Below, piece by piece: positions 40,176 through 49,296 of a stretch of DNA of 64,000 nucleotides. Source of the DNA: Flavobacteriales bacterium. GTDB taxonomy: Bacteria > Bacteroidota > Bacteroidia > Flavobacteriales_F > PHOS-HE28. Every line of letters starts with the position of its first letter. Position 1 is the first letter of the stretch. Location of the stretch: positions 1,993,964-2,057,963 of the forward strand of contig JAHCIA010000001.1 of NCBI GenBank assembly GCA_026129465.1, read 5' to 3'. The position numbers and the translations under genes are program-made. The notes under the pieces are model-generated. The model was not told the DNA's origin. It ran no database searches and saw only the letters and a program-made list of their open reading frames with translations.

Positions 40176-41260
40176 ACACCTCCACCGGAACGGACCAGAG
40201 CCTTGGACGCATCGCCCTGCGCAGGTTGATGCGCGATCGCAACGCGGTGGCCGGGCTGGTGTTTATCGGCATGGCGGTGCTGGTGGCCATGCTGGGTCCC
40301 TTAATTCGCCCTGACCGGTCGCCCTGGGCCAACCACCAGGTGCTGGAGATCAAGGACCAGCCGCCTGGCTTCCGTGCCACCTTCCTGCTTGCCGCCGATG
40401 GCGAAGAGATCCCCCTGCATCGTTGGGAAAGACGTGGAGACAGCATCACGTTCGAGCGCTTCAACGGCTTCAACGACCTGCTGCCCGAACCCCTTGAAAG
40501 CGTGCATGCCCCCGCTTCCCTGGTACCTGGTGACCGCCACTATCTCCTGGGCACCGACAGCTTCGGGCGCGATGTGCTCAGCCGCCTGATGGCCGGCACC
40601 ACCATCAGCCTCAGCGTGGGTCTGATCGCCGTGCTCATCAGTCTGCTCATCGGCATTCCGCTGGGTGCGCTGGCGGGCTATTTCCGCGCGGAGGCTCCCG
40701 GCTTCCGCCTGTTCGGCCGTCGGTTCCGCTGGCCGGTGGACGACGCCATCATGTGGTTGGTGAACGTGATCTGGAGCATCCCCACGCTGCTGCTGGTGAT
40801 CGCCATCACCCTGGCCCTGGGCAAAGGCTTCGTGCAGGTCTTCATCGCCGTGGGCCTTACCATGTGGGTGGAAGTGGCGCGCATCGTGCGTGGTGAGACG
40901 CTGCGGATGCGCGAGATGGAATATGTGGACGCGGCCAAGGCGCTGGGCTATACGCATGGCCGCATCATCTTCCGCCACATCCTTCCCAATGTGATGGGGC
41001 CGGTGATCGTGATCAGTGCGGCCAACTTCGCCACGGCCATCCTCATGGAAGCGGGTCTCAGCTTCCTGGGCATAGGTGCCCAACTGCCCATGGTCAGCTG
41101 GGGTGGCATGATCCGCAGCTACTACCCCTACATCACCACGGAGCTCTGGCACCTGGCACTGCTGCCGGGCGTATGCATCATGCTGCTCACGCTGGCCTTC
41201 ATGTTGGTGGGCAACGGGCTGCGCGATGCGCTGGACACGCGCGGCATCACCGCGCGCTGA
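40154..41260 (+). CDS. ABC transporter permease, DppC/OppC type
   Basis: The 368-residue protein has an N-terminal helix (GLVFIGMAVLVAMLGPLIRP), a periplasmic insert of about 90 residues, and five helices of the binding-protein-dependent permease domain with LGTDSFGRDVLSRLMAGT and the EAA-like loop DAAKALGYTHGRIIFRHILP. This fold imports peptides, nickel or similar solutes with a DppB partner, ATPases and a binding protein. None of those lies next to it. The large insert is familiar from Bacteroidota homologues. It overlaps the glycosyltransferase by 22 bases. Confidence 0.9.
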   Translation: MERPPRLNTSTGTDQSLGRIALRRLMRDRNAVAGLVFIGMAVLVAMLGPLIRPDRSPWANHQVLEIKDQPPGFRATFLLAADGEEIPLHRWERRGDSITFERFNGFNDLLPEPLESVHAPASLVPGDRHYLLGTDSFGRDVLSRLMAGTTISLSVGLIAVLISLLIGIPLGALAGYFRAEAPGFRLFGRRFRWPVDDAIMWLVNVIWSIPTLLLVIAITLALGKGFVQVFIAVGLTMWVEVARIVRGETLRMREMEYVDAAKALGYTHGRIIFRHILPNVMGPVIVISAANFATAILMEAGLSFLGIGAQLPMVSWGGMIRSYYPYITTELWHLALLPGVCIMLLTLAFMLVGNGLRDALDTRGITAR

Positions 41261-41269
41261 TCATCCGGT

Positions 41270-41659
41270 TCAGAACGGCAGATCGTCCTCGTCGCCGGCC
41301 GGCGGCATATCGGTCGCGGAAGGGGGCGGCGCGCTCTGGCCCGCATATCCTCCGCCGCCCGCCGACACGGACGCTCCGCTGCGTTCGATGCGATTGCCCT
41401 TCAGGCTCAGGAAGTGCTTGGTAACGCCATCGCGGCCGGTCCACTCGCGGCCGTTCACGAAGCAGCTCACGGTCACTTCATCGCCCGGCTTGAACGGATC
41501 CAGCTGCGCGCAGCCATCCTGCGTGAACTCCACGGGGATGTGCTGCGGATACTGCCCGCCCGCTTCGGTGATCACCACCTCGCGCTTGCGGAACTTCTCG
41601 GAGATCTCCTGTGTCTTGCCCAGCACCTTGATGGTGCCGGTGATGCTTACTTGTGCCAT
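41270..41659 (-). CDS. DUF3127 protein with SSB-like C-terminal tip
   Basis: The 129-residue protein has one OB-like domain (SITGTIKVLGKTQEISEKFR; CFVNGREWTGRDG; FLSLKGNRIERS), a Gly/Ala/Pro linker and a C-terminus GDEDDLPF. DUF3127 is described as an SSB-related domain in Bacteroidota. The acidic tip with terminal Pro-Phe resembles the protein-interaction tail of single-stranded DNA-binding proteins. The function is not established. It is convergent with the ABC permease, ten bases apart. Confidence 0.85.
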   Translation of the reverse strand: MAQVSITGTIKVLGKTQEISEKFRKREVVITEAGGQYPQHIPVEFTQDGCAQLDPFKPGDEVTVSCFVNGREWTGRDGVTKHFLSLKGNRIERSGASVSAGGGGYAGQSAPPPSATDMPPAGDEDDLPF

Positions 41660-41696
41660 GGTCCTGGATGATGCGATGTCGGCCTGACGGCCGGGG

Positions 41697-42593
41697 TTAT
41701 CGTGCGTTGTAGGTGAGTATCGTTTTCCAGGCCTCGTCCACGCGGTCCTCCCGCAGCAGGGCCTGTGCACGAAGGTGCAGCGCTTCGAGCAATGCCCGCT
41801 TGTCGTCCTGCAGTTCCAGGAACAGCTCGCTGAGTTCGGTGAGCTTGTATTCGTTCACGCTCGTCTCATCGGGCAGGGTGCGTGCTGCGCCAAGCTGGCC
41901 CAGATCGCTGCCGGTGAGGACCGAACTCCTCTGCGCCTCGGGCGGCAGCGCGTCCACCCCCACCCCGGTGTTCGTGTTCGGCTGGGCCAGCTCGAAGAGC
42001 GCGTCGCCATGCGCCCGGCAATAGAAATGCCCGCCCATGCGCCCCACCAGATCGATCTTCCGCTGGTCGATCCTGCCGCGTTCGTCGAGCACCGCCTCAT
42101 CGATGTGGATGAGCACCACCTCGCAGATCACCAGATTGCCCGCTCCGCCGCCGGTGCCGGTCTCGATCACCTGCTTCACCGCGCACTCGAACTGCACGGG
42201 GCTCTCCTTCACGCGGAAGGGGCGCACCCGCTCACCGGGGATGGGCGTCAGGCCCGATTTCACGAACTCGTCCACACCCTCGGGATATTCACCACTGGCC
42301 AGGGAGGCCTGACGCACCATGCTGTAGGTCACCACATTGATCACCACCTCGGGAACGTCCTTCACGTTGTGGAAGGTGTGCTTGGTGGTGTTGTCGCGTC
42401 CCCGCCTCGCCGGACTGAAGATCATCAGCGGGGGGTTGGCCCCGAAAACGTTGAAGAAGCTGAAGGGGCTGAGATTGCGTTGTCCCTCCCTATCGACCGT
42501 GCTGGCGAAGGCCACCGGCCGTGGCCCCACCGCGCCCACCAGGTGACCGTGAAGCTCGGGAATGGTCAATTCCTTGGGGTCGAAGCGCCGCAT
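41697..42593 (-). CDS. Flavin reductase-like domain protein (FMN-binding)
   Basis: The 298-residue protein contains the flavin-reductase-like fold at residues 10-200, with GAVGPRPVAFASTVDREG, SFFNVFGANPPLMIFSP and an FMN contact region around VKDVPEVVINVV. The extra C-terminal 90 residues include a Leu/Glu-rich helix. Such proteins reduce or bind FMN and assist oxygenases. No partner oxygenase is visible nearby. The start is the ATG before RRFDPKELTIP; upstream codons are low complexity. Confidence 0.85.
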   Translation of the reverse strand: MRRFDPKELTIPELHGHLVGAVGPRPVAFASTVDREGQRNLSPFSFFNVFGANPPLMIFSPARRGRDNTTKHTFHNVKDVPEVVINVVTYSMVRQASLASGEYPEGVDEFVKSGLTPIPGERVRPFRVKESPVQFECAVKQVIETGTGGGAGNLVICEVVLIHIDEAVLDERGRIDQRKIDLVGRMGGHFYCRAHGDALFELAQPNTNTGVGVDALPPEAQRSSVLTGSDLGQLGAARTLPDETSVNEYKLTELSELFLELQDDKRALLEALHLRAQALLREDRVDEAWKTILTYNAR

Positions 42594-42668
42594 CCTGACT
42601 GGCCGCCCTTGGCGGGAGGGCGAAGGTAATGTGGCCTGCCCTCGGCCTGAGGGGGCTCGCCGGGCGGC

Positions 42669-42676
42669 TATCTTTG
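42669..42676 (+). promoter_or_regulatory. -7-like element TATCTTTG before tRNA-Leu
   Basis: TATCTTTG matches TAnnTTTG exactly and ends 15 bases before the tRNA. The predicted transcript start is about ten bases upstream of the mature 5' end. Confidence 0.5.
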
Positions 42677-42691
42677 CCCGCCTTTTCAAGC

Positions 42692-42773
42692 ACGGACGTG
42701 GCGGAATTGGTAGACGCGCCAGACTTAGGATCTGGTACCGCAAGGTGTGGGGGTTCGAGTCCCCCCGTCCGTA
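42692..42773 (+). tRNA. tRNA-Leu (anticodon TAG)
   Basis: The acceptor stem ACGGACG pairs with CGTCCGT. The anticodon arm CCAGA-CTTAGGA-TCTGG gives anticodon TAG, reading CTA and related Leu codons. A long variable arm and the T arm GGGGG-TTCGAGT-CCCCC follow. The bases after the discriminator A are CCG, so the CCA end is not encoded. The family fits a class II tRNA. Confidence 0.95.
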
Positions 42774-42903
42774 CCGCCTCCGCCAGGGCCCTGCCCGGAA
42801 GGGTGACAGCGGACCGCATGGGTCCTAAGTCGTCATAGGCCACACGTGATCGCCCAACGACCACCAACAACTTGACCCGCAACCCGCAATTTCCCCGCCC
42901 AGC

Positions 42904-44259
42904 ATGATCATCGAGAAAGAAGACACCGGCGTTCTCACCGCCACACTGAAAGTGAAACTGGCCCCCGAAGACTATGCCCCGGGCGTTGAGAAGGCATTGA
43001 AGGAGCAGCGACGGCAGGCAGTACTTCCCGGCTTCCGCCCAGGGCAGGTGCCCATGAACATCATCCGCAAGCGCGTGGGCAAAGCCATGCTCGTGAATGA
43101 GGTGGAACGCCTCATTGATGAGAACCTGCGCCGGTACATGGAGGAGAACCGCCTGCGCGTGCTGGGCCAGCCATTGCCCATGCCAGCGGCCGAGGACCGG
43201 AACGACTGGGATCGACCGGGTGAGATGGAGTTCGCCTACGAACTGGGCATGGCCCCGGAGCTGGAGATCGAACTGGATGACCGGCTGGGTGTGGAATACC
43301 CCATGGTGGACGTGACCGAGGAGATGGTTACGCGCGAGATCGAGGACATGCGCCGGCGTTTCGGGCAGGTGGAGGACGCACCCACAAGCGGCGACAAGGA
43401 CATGCTGCTGGGCGACATGATCGAACTGGACGCCGATGGGAATATCCTCGAAGGCGGCATCCTGAACCGCGCCACCATCAGCCTGGAGTACCTGGAGGAC
43501 GCGGCCACACGGGAAGCCCTCACCGGCAAGGCCGTGGGCGACGAAGTGGTGGTGGACCCGCACAAGGTGGCCCGCGACCACGAGGACCTGGCCCGCATGC
43601 TGGGTGTGGACCATGAGCGCGTCCACCAGCTCACGGGCAACTTCCTTTTCCGCATCGTGGAGATCAAGCGCATGATCCCCGCGGACATGGGCCAGGAACT
43701 TTTCGATCGGGTGTACGGCAAGGACGCCGTGGCCGACGAGGCCGCCTTCCAGGACAAGGTGAAGCAGGGGCTGGAGAACATGTTCCGCCGTGACAGTGAC
43801 AAGCTATACCGCCGTCAGGTGCTCAAGAAGCTTTGCGACAACACCCGCGTGGAACTGCCCGACGCCTTCTTGAAACGCTGGATCCAGGAGACGAGCAAGG
43901 AACCCATCTCCGCCGAACAGGTGGAGGAGGGATACAGTGGATACGCCGAAGGCCTCAAGCGCCAGTTGGTGGAGGACCGCGTGCTGGAGAAATACGGCCT
44001 GGAAGCCAAGGGCGAGGAACTCGACGCCTTCGCCAAGCGCTACGTGGCCGACCAGTTCATGCAGTACGGCATGCCCGCGCCGGAAGGTGAGAAGCTGCAG
44101 CAGATGGCCGGTCGCATCCTGGGCGACCAGGAGCAGATCCGCCGCATCCGCGACACCATCGTGGAGCAGAAACTCATCGTCCACTTCAAGACCTTGCTCG
44201 GCCCGGCCGAACGCCGGATGCCCCTCGATGAATTCGTAAACTTGGCCCGCACCACCTGA
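42904..44259 (+). CDS. tig: Trigger factor, ribosome-associated chaperone
   Basis: The 451-residue chaperone binds nascent chains at the ribosomal exit tunnel. The ribosome-binding loop appears as GFRPGQVP near residue 43. A weakly conserved FKBP-like domain lies at about residues 150-250, and the C-terminal arms are helical with EEGYSGYAEGLKRQLVED. Divergence from proteobacterial trigger factor in the middle is normal for Bacteroidota. It is followed by clpP and clpX with gaps of 47 and 88 bases, the conserved order tig-clpP-clpX. Confidence 0.9.
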   Translation: MIIEKEDTGVLTATLKVKLAPEDYAPGVEKALKEQRRQAVLPGFRPGQVPMNIIRKRVGKAMLVNEVERLIDENLRRYMEENRLRVLGQPLPMPAAEDRNDWDRPGEMEFAYELGMAPELEIELDDRLGVEYPMVDVTEEMVTREIEDMRRRFGQVEDAPTSGDKDMLLGDMIELDADGNILEGGILNRATISLEYLEDAATREALTGKAVGDEVVVDPHKVARDHEDLARMLGVDHERVHQLTGNFLFRIVEIKRMIPADMGQELFDRVYGKDAVADEAAFQDKVKQGLENMFRRDSDKLYRRQVLKKLCDNTRVELPDAFLKRWIQETSKEPISAEQVEEGYSGYAEGLKRQLVEDRVLEKYGLEAKGEELDAFAKRYVADQFMQYGMPAPEGEKLQQMAGRILGDQEQIRRIRDTIVEQKLIVHFKTLLGPAERRMPLDEFVNLARTT

Positions 44260-44306
44260 ACCCCGCCACACGCGGGACGTTCCACCTCACACGCCACATC
44301 GCAAAC

Positions 44307-44969
44307 ATGTTCCCACCAGACGAGTTCCTCAAGTACGCCGTGAAACACCGCGGCATCAGCAGCAACACGCTGCACGGCTACATCACCTCCATGACCCCGA
44401 TGATCATCGAGGAGCGGCAACTGCACGGCACGGCCATCTCCGTGTTCGACCGGTTGATGATCGACCGGATCATCTTCCTCGGCACCGGTGTCAACGACCA
44501 GGTGGCCAACATCATCCAGGCGCAACTGCTCTTTCTGGAAAGCGCCGACCCGAAGAAGGACATCCAGATCTATATCAACTCGCCGGGCGGCGGTGTGTAC
44601 GCCGGATTGGGGATCTACGACACCATGCAGTACATCAACCCGGACGTGGCCACCATCTGCACCGGCATGGCCGCCAGCATGGGCGCCGTGCTCCTCTGTG
44701 CCGGCAGCAAGGGCAAACGCAGCGCGCTGAAGCACAGCCGTGTGATGATCCACCAGCCCATGGGCGGTGCCGAAGGGCAGGCCACGGACATGGAGATCAC
44801 CGTGCGCGAGGTGCTGAAACTGAAGAAGGAACTCTACGAGATCATCAGCCAACACAGCGGCCAGCCCTACGAGAAGGTGGAGAAGGACGGCGACCGCGAC
44901 TACTGGATGGTGGCCGAAGAGGCCAAGGCCTATGGCATGATCGACGAACTCCTGGTGCGCAACAAATAG
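44307..44969 (+). CDS. clpP: ATP-dependent Clp protease proteolytic subunit
   Basis: The 220-residue serine protease forms the tetradecameric chamber used by ClpX. The catalytic Ser is in [11 protein letters not shown] and the His in [11 protein letters not shown], with the Asp in the region KDGDRDYWM. The N-terminal part, including [17 protein letters not shown], is longer than in E. coli by a few residues. Its position between tig and clpX supports the assignment. Confidence 0.96.
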   Translation: MFPPDEFLKYAVKHRGISSNTLHGYITSMTPMIIEERQLHGTAISVFDRLMIDRIIFLGTGVNDQVANIIQAQLLFLESADPKKDIQIYINSPGGGVYAGLGIYDTMQYINPDVATICTGMAASMGAVLLCAGSKGKRSALKHSRVMIHQPMGGAEGQATDMEITVREVLKLKKELYEIISQHSGQPYEKVEKDGDRDYWMVAEEAKAYGMIDELLVRNK

Positions 44970-45057
44970 GCCAGCATCGGGGCAGTGGACCCGCCGCCCC
45001 ACGTGGTCGTATCTTGCGCATCCCTGTTCCGGACCAAGCCCCTCGAAGCCATCCGCC

Positions 45058-46296
45058 ATGGAGAAGAAAGAGATCAAGTGCTCGTTCTGCGGCCGCGACA
45101 AGCAGGACACCAACGTCCTGATCGCCGGCATCACCGGGCACATCTGCGACAGCTGCATCACGCAGGCGCAGAACATCATCAACGAGGAACTCAGCCAGCG
45201 TTCGCGCAGCGAGATGGAGGGCAACCTCATCCTGCAGCGGCCGGCCGACATCAAGCGGTTCCTCGATGAATACGTCATCGGCCAGGACGATGCGAAGAAG
45301 GTGCTCAGCGTGGCCGTGTACAACCACTACAAGCGCCTCCTTCAGAAGCCCGTCACCGCGCCCGATGATGTGGAGATCGAGAAGAGCAACATCATCCTGG
45401 TGGGCGAGACCGGCAGCGGCAAGACCCTGCTGGCGAAGACCATCGCCCGCATGCTGAACGTGCCCTTCACCATCGCCGACGCCACGGTGCTCACCGAGGC
45501 CGGCTACGTGGGCGAGGATGTGGAGAGCATCCTCAGCCGCCTGTTGCAGGCGGCCGACTACGATGTGAGCAAGGCCGAACGCGGCATCGTCTTCATCGAC
45601 GAGATCGACAAGATCAGCCGCAAGAGCGACACCCCCAGCATCACGCGCGACGTAAGCGGCGAAGGCGTGCAGCAGGCCTTGTTGAAACTGCTGGAAGGCA
45701 GCACCGTGAGCGTTCCCCCACAGGGTGGCCGCAAACACCCGGAACAGAAGCTCATCCAGGTGGATACCCGCAACATCCTCTTCATATGCGGCGGTGCCTT
45801 CGACGGCATCCAGCGCATCATCGCACGCAGGGTGAAGAGCACCGCCGTGGGCTATTCGGCCAGCAAGGACGGCCGCGTGGGTGATGACGAGTTGCTGCAG
45901 CACGTCAGCCCCACCGACCTGCGCAGCTACGGCCTCATCCCCGAACTCATCGGCCGCTTCCCCGTGCTCACCTACCTCGATCCCCTGGACCGCGAAAGCC
46001 TGCGCCGGATCCTCACCGAGCCCAAGAACGCCCTGGTGAAGCAGTACGTGAAGCTCTTCGAGATGGACAAGGTGAAGCTGAGCCTGGACAAGAAGGTGCT
46101 CGACTTCATCGTGGAAAAGGCCCTGGAGTACAAGCTCGGCGCACGTGGCCTGCGCTCCATTTGCGAGGCCATCATGACCGATGCCATGTATGAACTGCCC
46201 GGATCACCGGAGCGTCCCGCCGAACTGCGCATCACCCTGAGCTATGCGCGCGAGAAGTTCGACGGGTCACGGCTCAGCAACCTGAAGGTGGCCTGA
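45058..46296 (+). CDS. clpX: ATP-dependent Clp protease ATP-binding subunit ClpX
   Basis: The 412-residue AAA+ unfoldase feeds substrates to ClpP. The N-terminal zinc-binding domain shows CSFCGRDKQ and ICDSCI. Walker A is [13 protein letters not shown], Walker B is [10 protein letters not shown], and the pore loop [10 protein letters not shown] precedes it. The ClpP-docking loop region and sensor residues [10 protein letters not shown] are present. A TATCTTGC element 41 bases upstream suggests it may also have its own promoter. Confidence 0.97.
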   Translation: MEKKEIKCSFCGRDKQDTNVLIAGITGHICDSCITQAQNIINEELSQRSRSEMEGNLILQRPADIKRFLDEYVIGQDDAKKVLSVAVYNHYKRLLQKPVTAPDDVEIEKSNIILVGETGSGKTLLAKTIARMLNVPFTIADATVLTEAGYVGEDVESILSRLLQAADYDVSKAERGIVFIDEIDKISRKSDTPSITRDVSGEGVQQALLKLLEGSTVSVPPQGGRKHPEQKLIQVDTRNILFICGGAFDGIQRIIARRVKSTAVGYSASKDGRVGDDELLQHVSPTDLRSYGLIPELIGRFPVLTYLDPLDRESLRRILTEPKNALVKQYVKLFEMDKVKLSLDKKVLDFIVEKALEYKLGARGLRSICEAIMTDAMYELPGSPERPAELRITLSYAREKFDGSRLSNLKVA

Positions 46297-46336
46297 CCGG
46301 CATTCCACCCCGACATCATCCCTCAACCCGCCCAAC

Positions 46337-47218
46337 ATGAAAAGGACCCTCATTGCCGCCGCTCTATCCATGCTCATCGCCGATGTGGCCGATGCCCAGC
46401 AGTTGCCCACCGCCAGCCCCAAAGGCCAAGTGGAGCAGATCGTGGGACTCACCAACGTGACGGTGGAGTACAACCGTCCCAGCATGCGGGAGCGCGCCAT
46501 TTTCGGTGACCTGGTACCCTTCGACCAGGTGTGGCGCACCGGTGCGAACAAGTGCACCACCATCGAGTTCGACGGGCCTGTGAAGATCGAAGGCAACGAC
46601 ATTGGCGCTGGCAAATACTCCATCTTCACCATACCCGGCAACGAGGTGTGGGTGGTGATCTTCAACAAGAACACGGAACTCTGGGGCGAAGGCGACCGCA
46701 AGGAGGAGGAGGATGTGCTCACTGTGAAGGTGAATGCGCTGCGCTGCGATCCCACGGAGACCTTCACCATGGGCTTCGACAACGTGAAGGACGACCGGGC
46801 CTCGCTTCAAATGCGTTGGGAGCGTACGCTGGTGAGCGTTGCCATTGAGGCCGATGCCACCGAGCGCGCCCTGGCCAACATCAAGGAAGCCACCGCCAAA
46901 CCTGACGCCGACTTCAGGGTATTCCATGCCAGCGGCCGATTCCTGGTGGACCGCGGGCTGATGCCCGAAGAAGCCCTGCGCCTAACACAGAAGAGCGTGG
47001 ACCTCGACAAGCGCTTCTGGAACCTGCACAGCCTGGCCCTGGCCTATGCGGCGAATGGCCGCTACAAGGAGGCCATCGCCACCGCCCAGGAAAGTTTGGC
47101 CATGAGCGAGAAAGCGGAATATCCCGCCTATGTGAAGATGAACCAGGAGAAGATCGCCGAATGGGGCAAGGCCCAGTCCGCGAAGCCCGCCGATCGGGGT
47201 GGCATGCGTGGACGCTGA
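46337..47218 (+). CDS. DUF2911 protein, secreted
   Basis: The 293-residue protein has a signal peptide (ALSMLIADVADAQQ) and the DUF2911 domain (residues 25-180) with VEYNRPSMRERAIFGDLVPF and YSIFTIPGNEVWVVIFNKN. The C-terminal 110 residues form helical repeat-like units with ALAYAANGRYKEAIATAQES, resembling tetratricopeptide hairpins. DUF2911 proteins are abundant in Bacteroidota and have no known reaction. It is followed by a strong terminator. Confidence 0.85.
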   Translation: MKRTLIAAALSMLIADVADAQQLPTASPKGQVEQIVGLTNVTVEYNRPSMRERAIFGDLVPFDQVWRTGANKCTTIEFDGPVKIEGNDIGAGKYSIFTIPGNEVWVVIFNKNTELWGEGDRKEEEDVLTVKVNALRCDPTETFTMGFDNVKDDRASLQMRWERTLVSVAIEADATERALANIKEATAKPDADFRVFHASGRFLVDRGLMPEEALRLTQKSVDLDKRFWNLHSLALAYAANGRYKEAIATAQESLAMSEKAEYPAYVKMNQEKIAEWGKAQSAKPADRGGMRGR

Positions 47219-47244
47219 GTCCGGCCCAAGGTCGCATCACCTTT

Positions 47245-47270
47245 GAAAGCCACCGGGTCCGGTGGCTTTC
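47245..47270. terminator. Hairpin terminator between DUF2911 and SDR genes
   Basis: GAAAGCCACCG pairs perfectly over 11 bases with CGGTGGCTTTC around a GGTC loop, followed by TCTATTT. The convergent SDR gene ends 14 bases further on, so it may serve both. Confidence 0.8.
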
Positions 47271-47284
47271 TCTATTTCCAAGGA

Positions 47285-48013
47285 TCACATCCCGCTGGCG
47301 AGGAAGCCCCCATCCACCACCAGGTCGTGCCCGTGGATGAAGCCGCTGCGGTCCATGGCCAGGAAGGCGATGGCCGATGCCACCTCCTCCGGGGAACCCA
47401 CGCGTCGCAGCGGGGTCCGTTCCAGAATGCGGGCCAGTCGCTGCTGGTCCGAAAGGACCGGCGCTGTGAGTGGTGTACGGATGTACCAAGGTGAGACCGC
47501 GTTCACCCGGATGCCATCAGCGGCCCACTCCGCGGCCAGGCTGCGGGTAAGACCCAGGATCCCCGCCTTGGACATGGCATAGGCCGAACCGCTGCCCACG
47601 TCCACATGGGCCGCGACACTCGCCACATTCACCACACTTGGAGCATGGCCAGCACGCAACAGCGGATGCAGCATCCGGGCCAGCGACGCGGGTCCCAAGA
47701 GGTTGGTCTCCAACACGGTGCGTTCCTCCTCCGCCCCCAGGGCCACCCAGGGTTTGCGAATGTTGGTACCCGCGTTGTTCACCAGTATGTCCAGCGCGCC
47801 CCAGCGACGGGCGACCTCCTGAACGATGGCTTCCCGTCCGGCCTGGGTGCGGATATCCGCAGCGATGCGATCGGGATGGTCCGATGCCGTCCGCCCCACG
47901 GCGAGCGTATCAGCACCAAGGTCCATGAACAGTTCCACCGTGGCCGCACCGATGCCGCGCGTACCCCCTGTGATCAAAGCGCGTTTGCCCTTCAGGTCCC
48001 AGCCTTTCGTCAT
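47285..48013 (-). CDS. Short-chain dehydrogenase/reductase (SDR) family oxidoreductase
   Basis: The 242-residue enzyme shows the Rossmann motif ITGGTRGIG, the NNAG motif in ILVNNAGTNIRKPW, the catalytic Ser in VVNVASVAAH and the Tyr-x3-Lys in SAYAMSKAG. The closest family I recognise is the tropinone-reductase-like branch of classical SDRs. Cofactor choice and substrate are not readable with confidence. It lies alone between the DUF2911 and T9SS genes. Confidence 0.9.
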   Translation of the reverse strand: MTKGWDLKGKRALITGGTRGIGAATVELFMDLGADTLAVGRTASDHPDRIAADIRTQAGREAIVQEVARRWGALDILVNNAGTNIRKPWVALGAEEERTVLETNLLGPASLARMLHPLLRAGHAPSVVNVASVAAHVDVGSGSAYAMSKAGILGLTRSLAAEWAADGIRVNAVSPWYIRTPLTAPVLSDQQRLARILERTPLRRVGSPEEVASAIAFLAMDRSGFIHGHDLVVDGGFLASGM

Positions 48014-48043
48014 GCTCGAAAGGTAGCCCGGCCATGAAAGCGA

Positions 48044-48069
48044 AAGGGCCGCCCCATGGGGCGGCCCTT
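48044..48069 (-). terminator. Hairpin terminator for the minus-strand T9SS gene
   Basis: Read on the minus strand, AAGGGCCGCCC pairs with GGGCGGCCCTT over a CATG loop, and T-rich CGCTTTC follows. It lies 25 bases after the stop of the upstream minus-strand gene. Confidence 0.75.
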
Positions 48070-48093
48070 CGCGGTATCGGTCTTTGGCGGGAA

Positions 48094-49125
48094 TTACTTC
48101 GCCACCACCAGGCGCATGGTCAGGGGCAGACCGTTGTTGCGCAGGGTCACGTAGTAGTTGCCGTTGGCCCAGCTCTGGGTATCCAGGGTCAGGTTGTAGG
48201 TGCCGACGGCCTGGTTGCCCATGGCCTGCTCATGCATCACCTGGCCCTTGGCGTTGTGCACCACAAGCGTCATGCGGCCATCCTGCACCACGTCATACTG
48301 CAGCAGCACCGGGGTGCCGTTGTTCAGGTTGCCGTTGAGGAAGGTCATGCGCATGTTGTTCATCATCCAGTTCTCGCCGATGCCCACCGTGGGGGTCACC
48401 ACCACCAGGATGAAGGCATCCACATCGAAGGAACCACCGCCCCAGCCAGCGCCGGGCAGGGTGAACCAGTTGCCGTTGTCCCACTGCTCCCAGCAGAACT
48501 CACCGAACTCCACCACACCATCGAGGGTGCTCACCAGCGCGGCGGTGTCCTGGGAGGCCAGGGAACCGAACTCGAAACCGGCGGCGAACTCCGTACCCAC
48601 TTGCACCGCGGGGTTGAAGAACACCGAGGTGGGGGTGTAGTTGCCATCGGGATCATACTGAAGGTCCGTAGCGGGCACGTTCTGGCTGGCCAGAATGGTG
48701 CCAGGCGCGAAGGGATAGTCATTCAGGGCCGTGGAGCTCGCGGTGGTACCCGGTCCGTTCATGTTGTACAGGCGGGACTTGATGTGCGAGTTGGGGTTGC
48801 CTGAGATGGCGCTCACAGCACCGAACCAGTAAATGATCTCATCCACCAGCAGAGCACCGTCCACCAGGAAGGCCTGGACCTTGCTCAGGTCACCATAACC
48901 ATTGGTGCCCAGGATGTAACCGCCAGGACCTTCGGGCGGAGGGGTCACACCGTAGATCACCGGCTGGGTGTCGGGGTTGTCCCACACCGAGGAATACACG
49001 GTGTCAGTGCCGCGGTTCATGTCGAACTCCAGAGGCTGCATCAGCTTCACGTGGCCGGGCGTACGTTGGGCTTGTGCCAACGCGGCCCCACCGATCAGGA
49101 GACAGGCGAGTAACGTCTTCTTCAT
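48094..49125 (-). CDS. Secreted protein with T9SS-type C-terminal domain
   Basis: The 343-residue protein has a signal peptide (KKTLLACLLIGGAALAQAQ), a mid-section rich in Asn and Gly with a possible carbohydrate- or protein-binding beta domain, and an ending with MTLVVHNAKGQVMHEQAMG and ANGNYYVTLRNNGLPL, the Por secretion pattern. The function is unknown. On the minus strand TACATTTG lies about 38 bases before the ATG and a strong hairpin follows the stop, so it forms a single-gene unit. Confidence 0.85.
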   Translation of the reverse strand: MKKTLLACLLIGGAALAQAQRTPGHVKLMQPLEFDMNRGTDTVYSSVWDNPDTQPVIYGVTPPPEGPGGYILGTNGYGDLSKVQAFLVDGALLVDEIIYWFGAVSAISGNPNSHIKSRLYNMNGPGTTASSTALNDYPFAPGTILASQNVPATDLQYDPDGNYTPTSVFFNPAVQVGTEFAAGFEFGSLASQDTAALVSTLDGVVEFGEFCWEQWDNGNWFTLPGAGWGGGSFDVDAFILVVVTPTVGIGENWMMNNMRMTFLNGNLNNGTPVLLQYDVVQDGRMTLVVHNAKGQVMHEQAMGNQAVGTYNLTLDTQSWANGNYYVTLRNNGLPLTMRLVVAK

Positions 49126-49162
49126 GTCTATGGGGTTGAAGGTTTTACGAAGAGTCAAGGTC

Positions 49163-49170
49163 CAAATGTA
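49163..49170 (-). promoter_or_regulatory. -7-like element TACATTTG of the 48.1 kb gene
   Basis: Read on the minus strand this is TACATTTG, an exact TAnnTTTG match, giving a leader of about 34 bases. Confidence 0.5.
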
Positions 49171-49296
49171 AGGTTTCCCAATCACGATGCCCGCTACACC
49201 CAAGCACGGCAAGTGGCGCCTGATCGCCCGGCATGCTTGGAGCCGCAAGGGAAAGGTGCCTCGGGACCACAGGCAGCGTTCCGGCCCTTCGGCATG

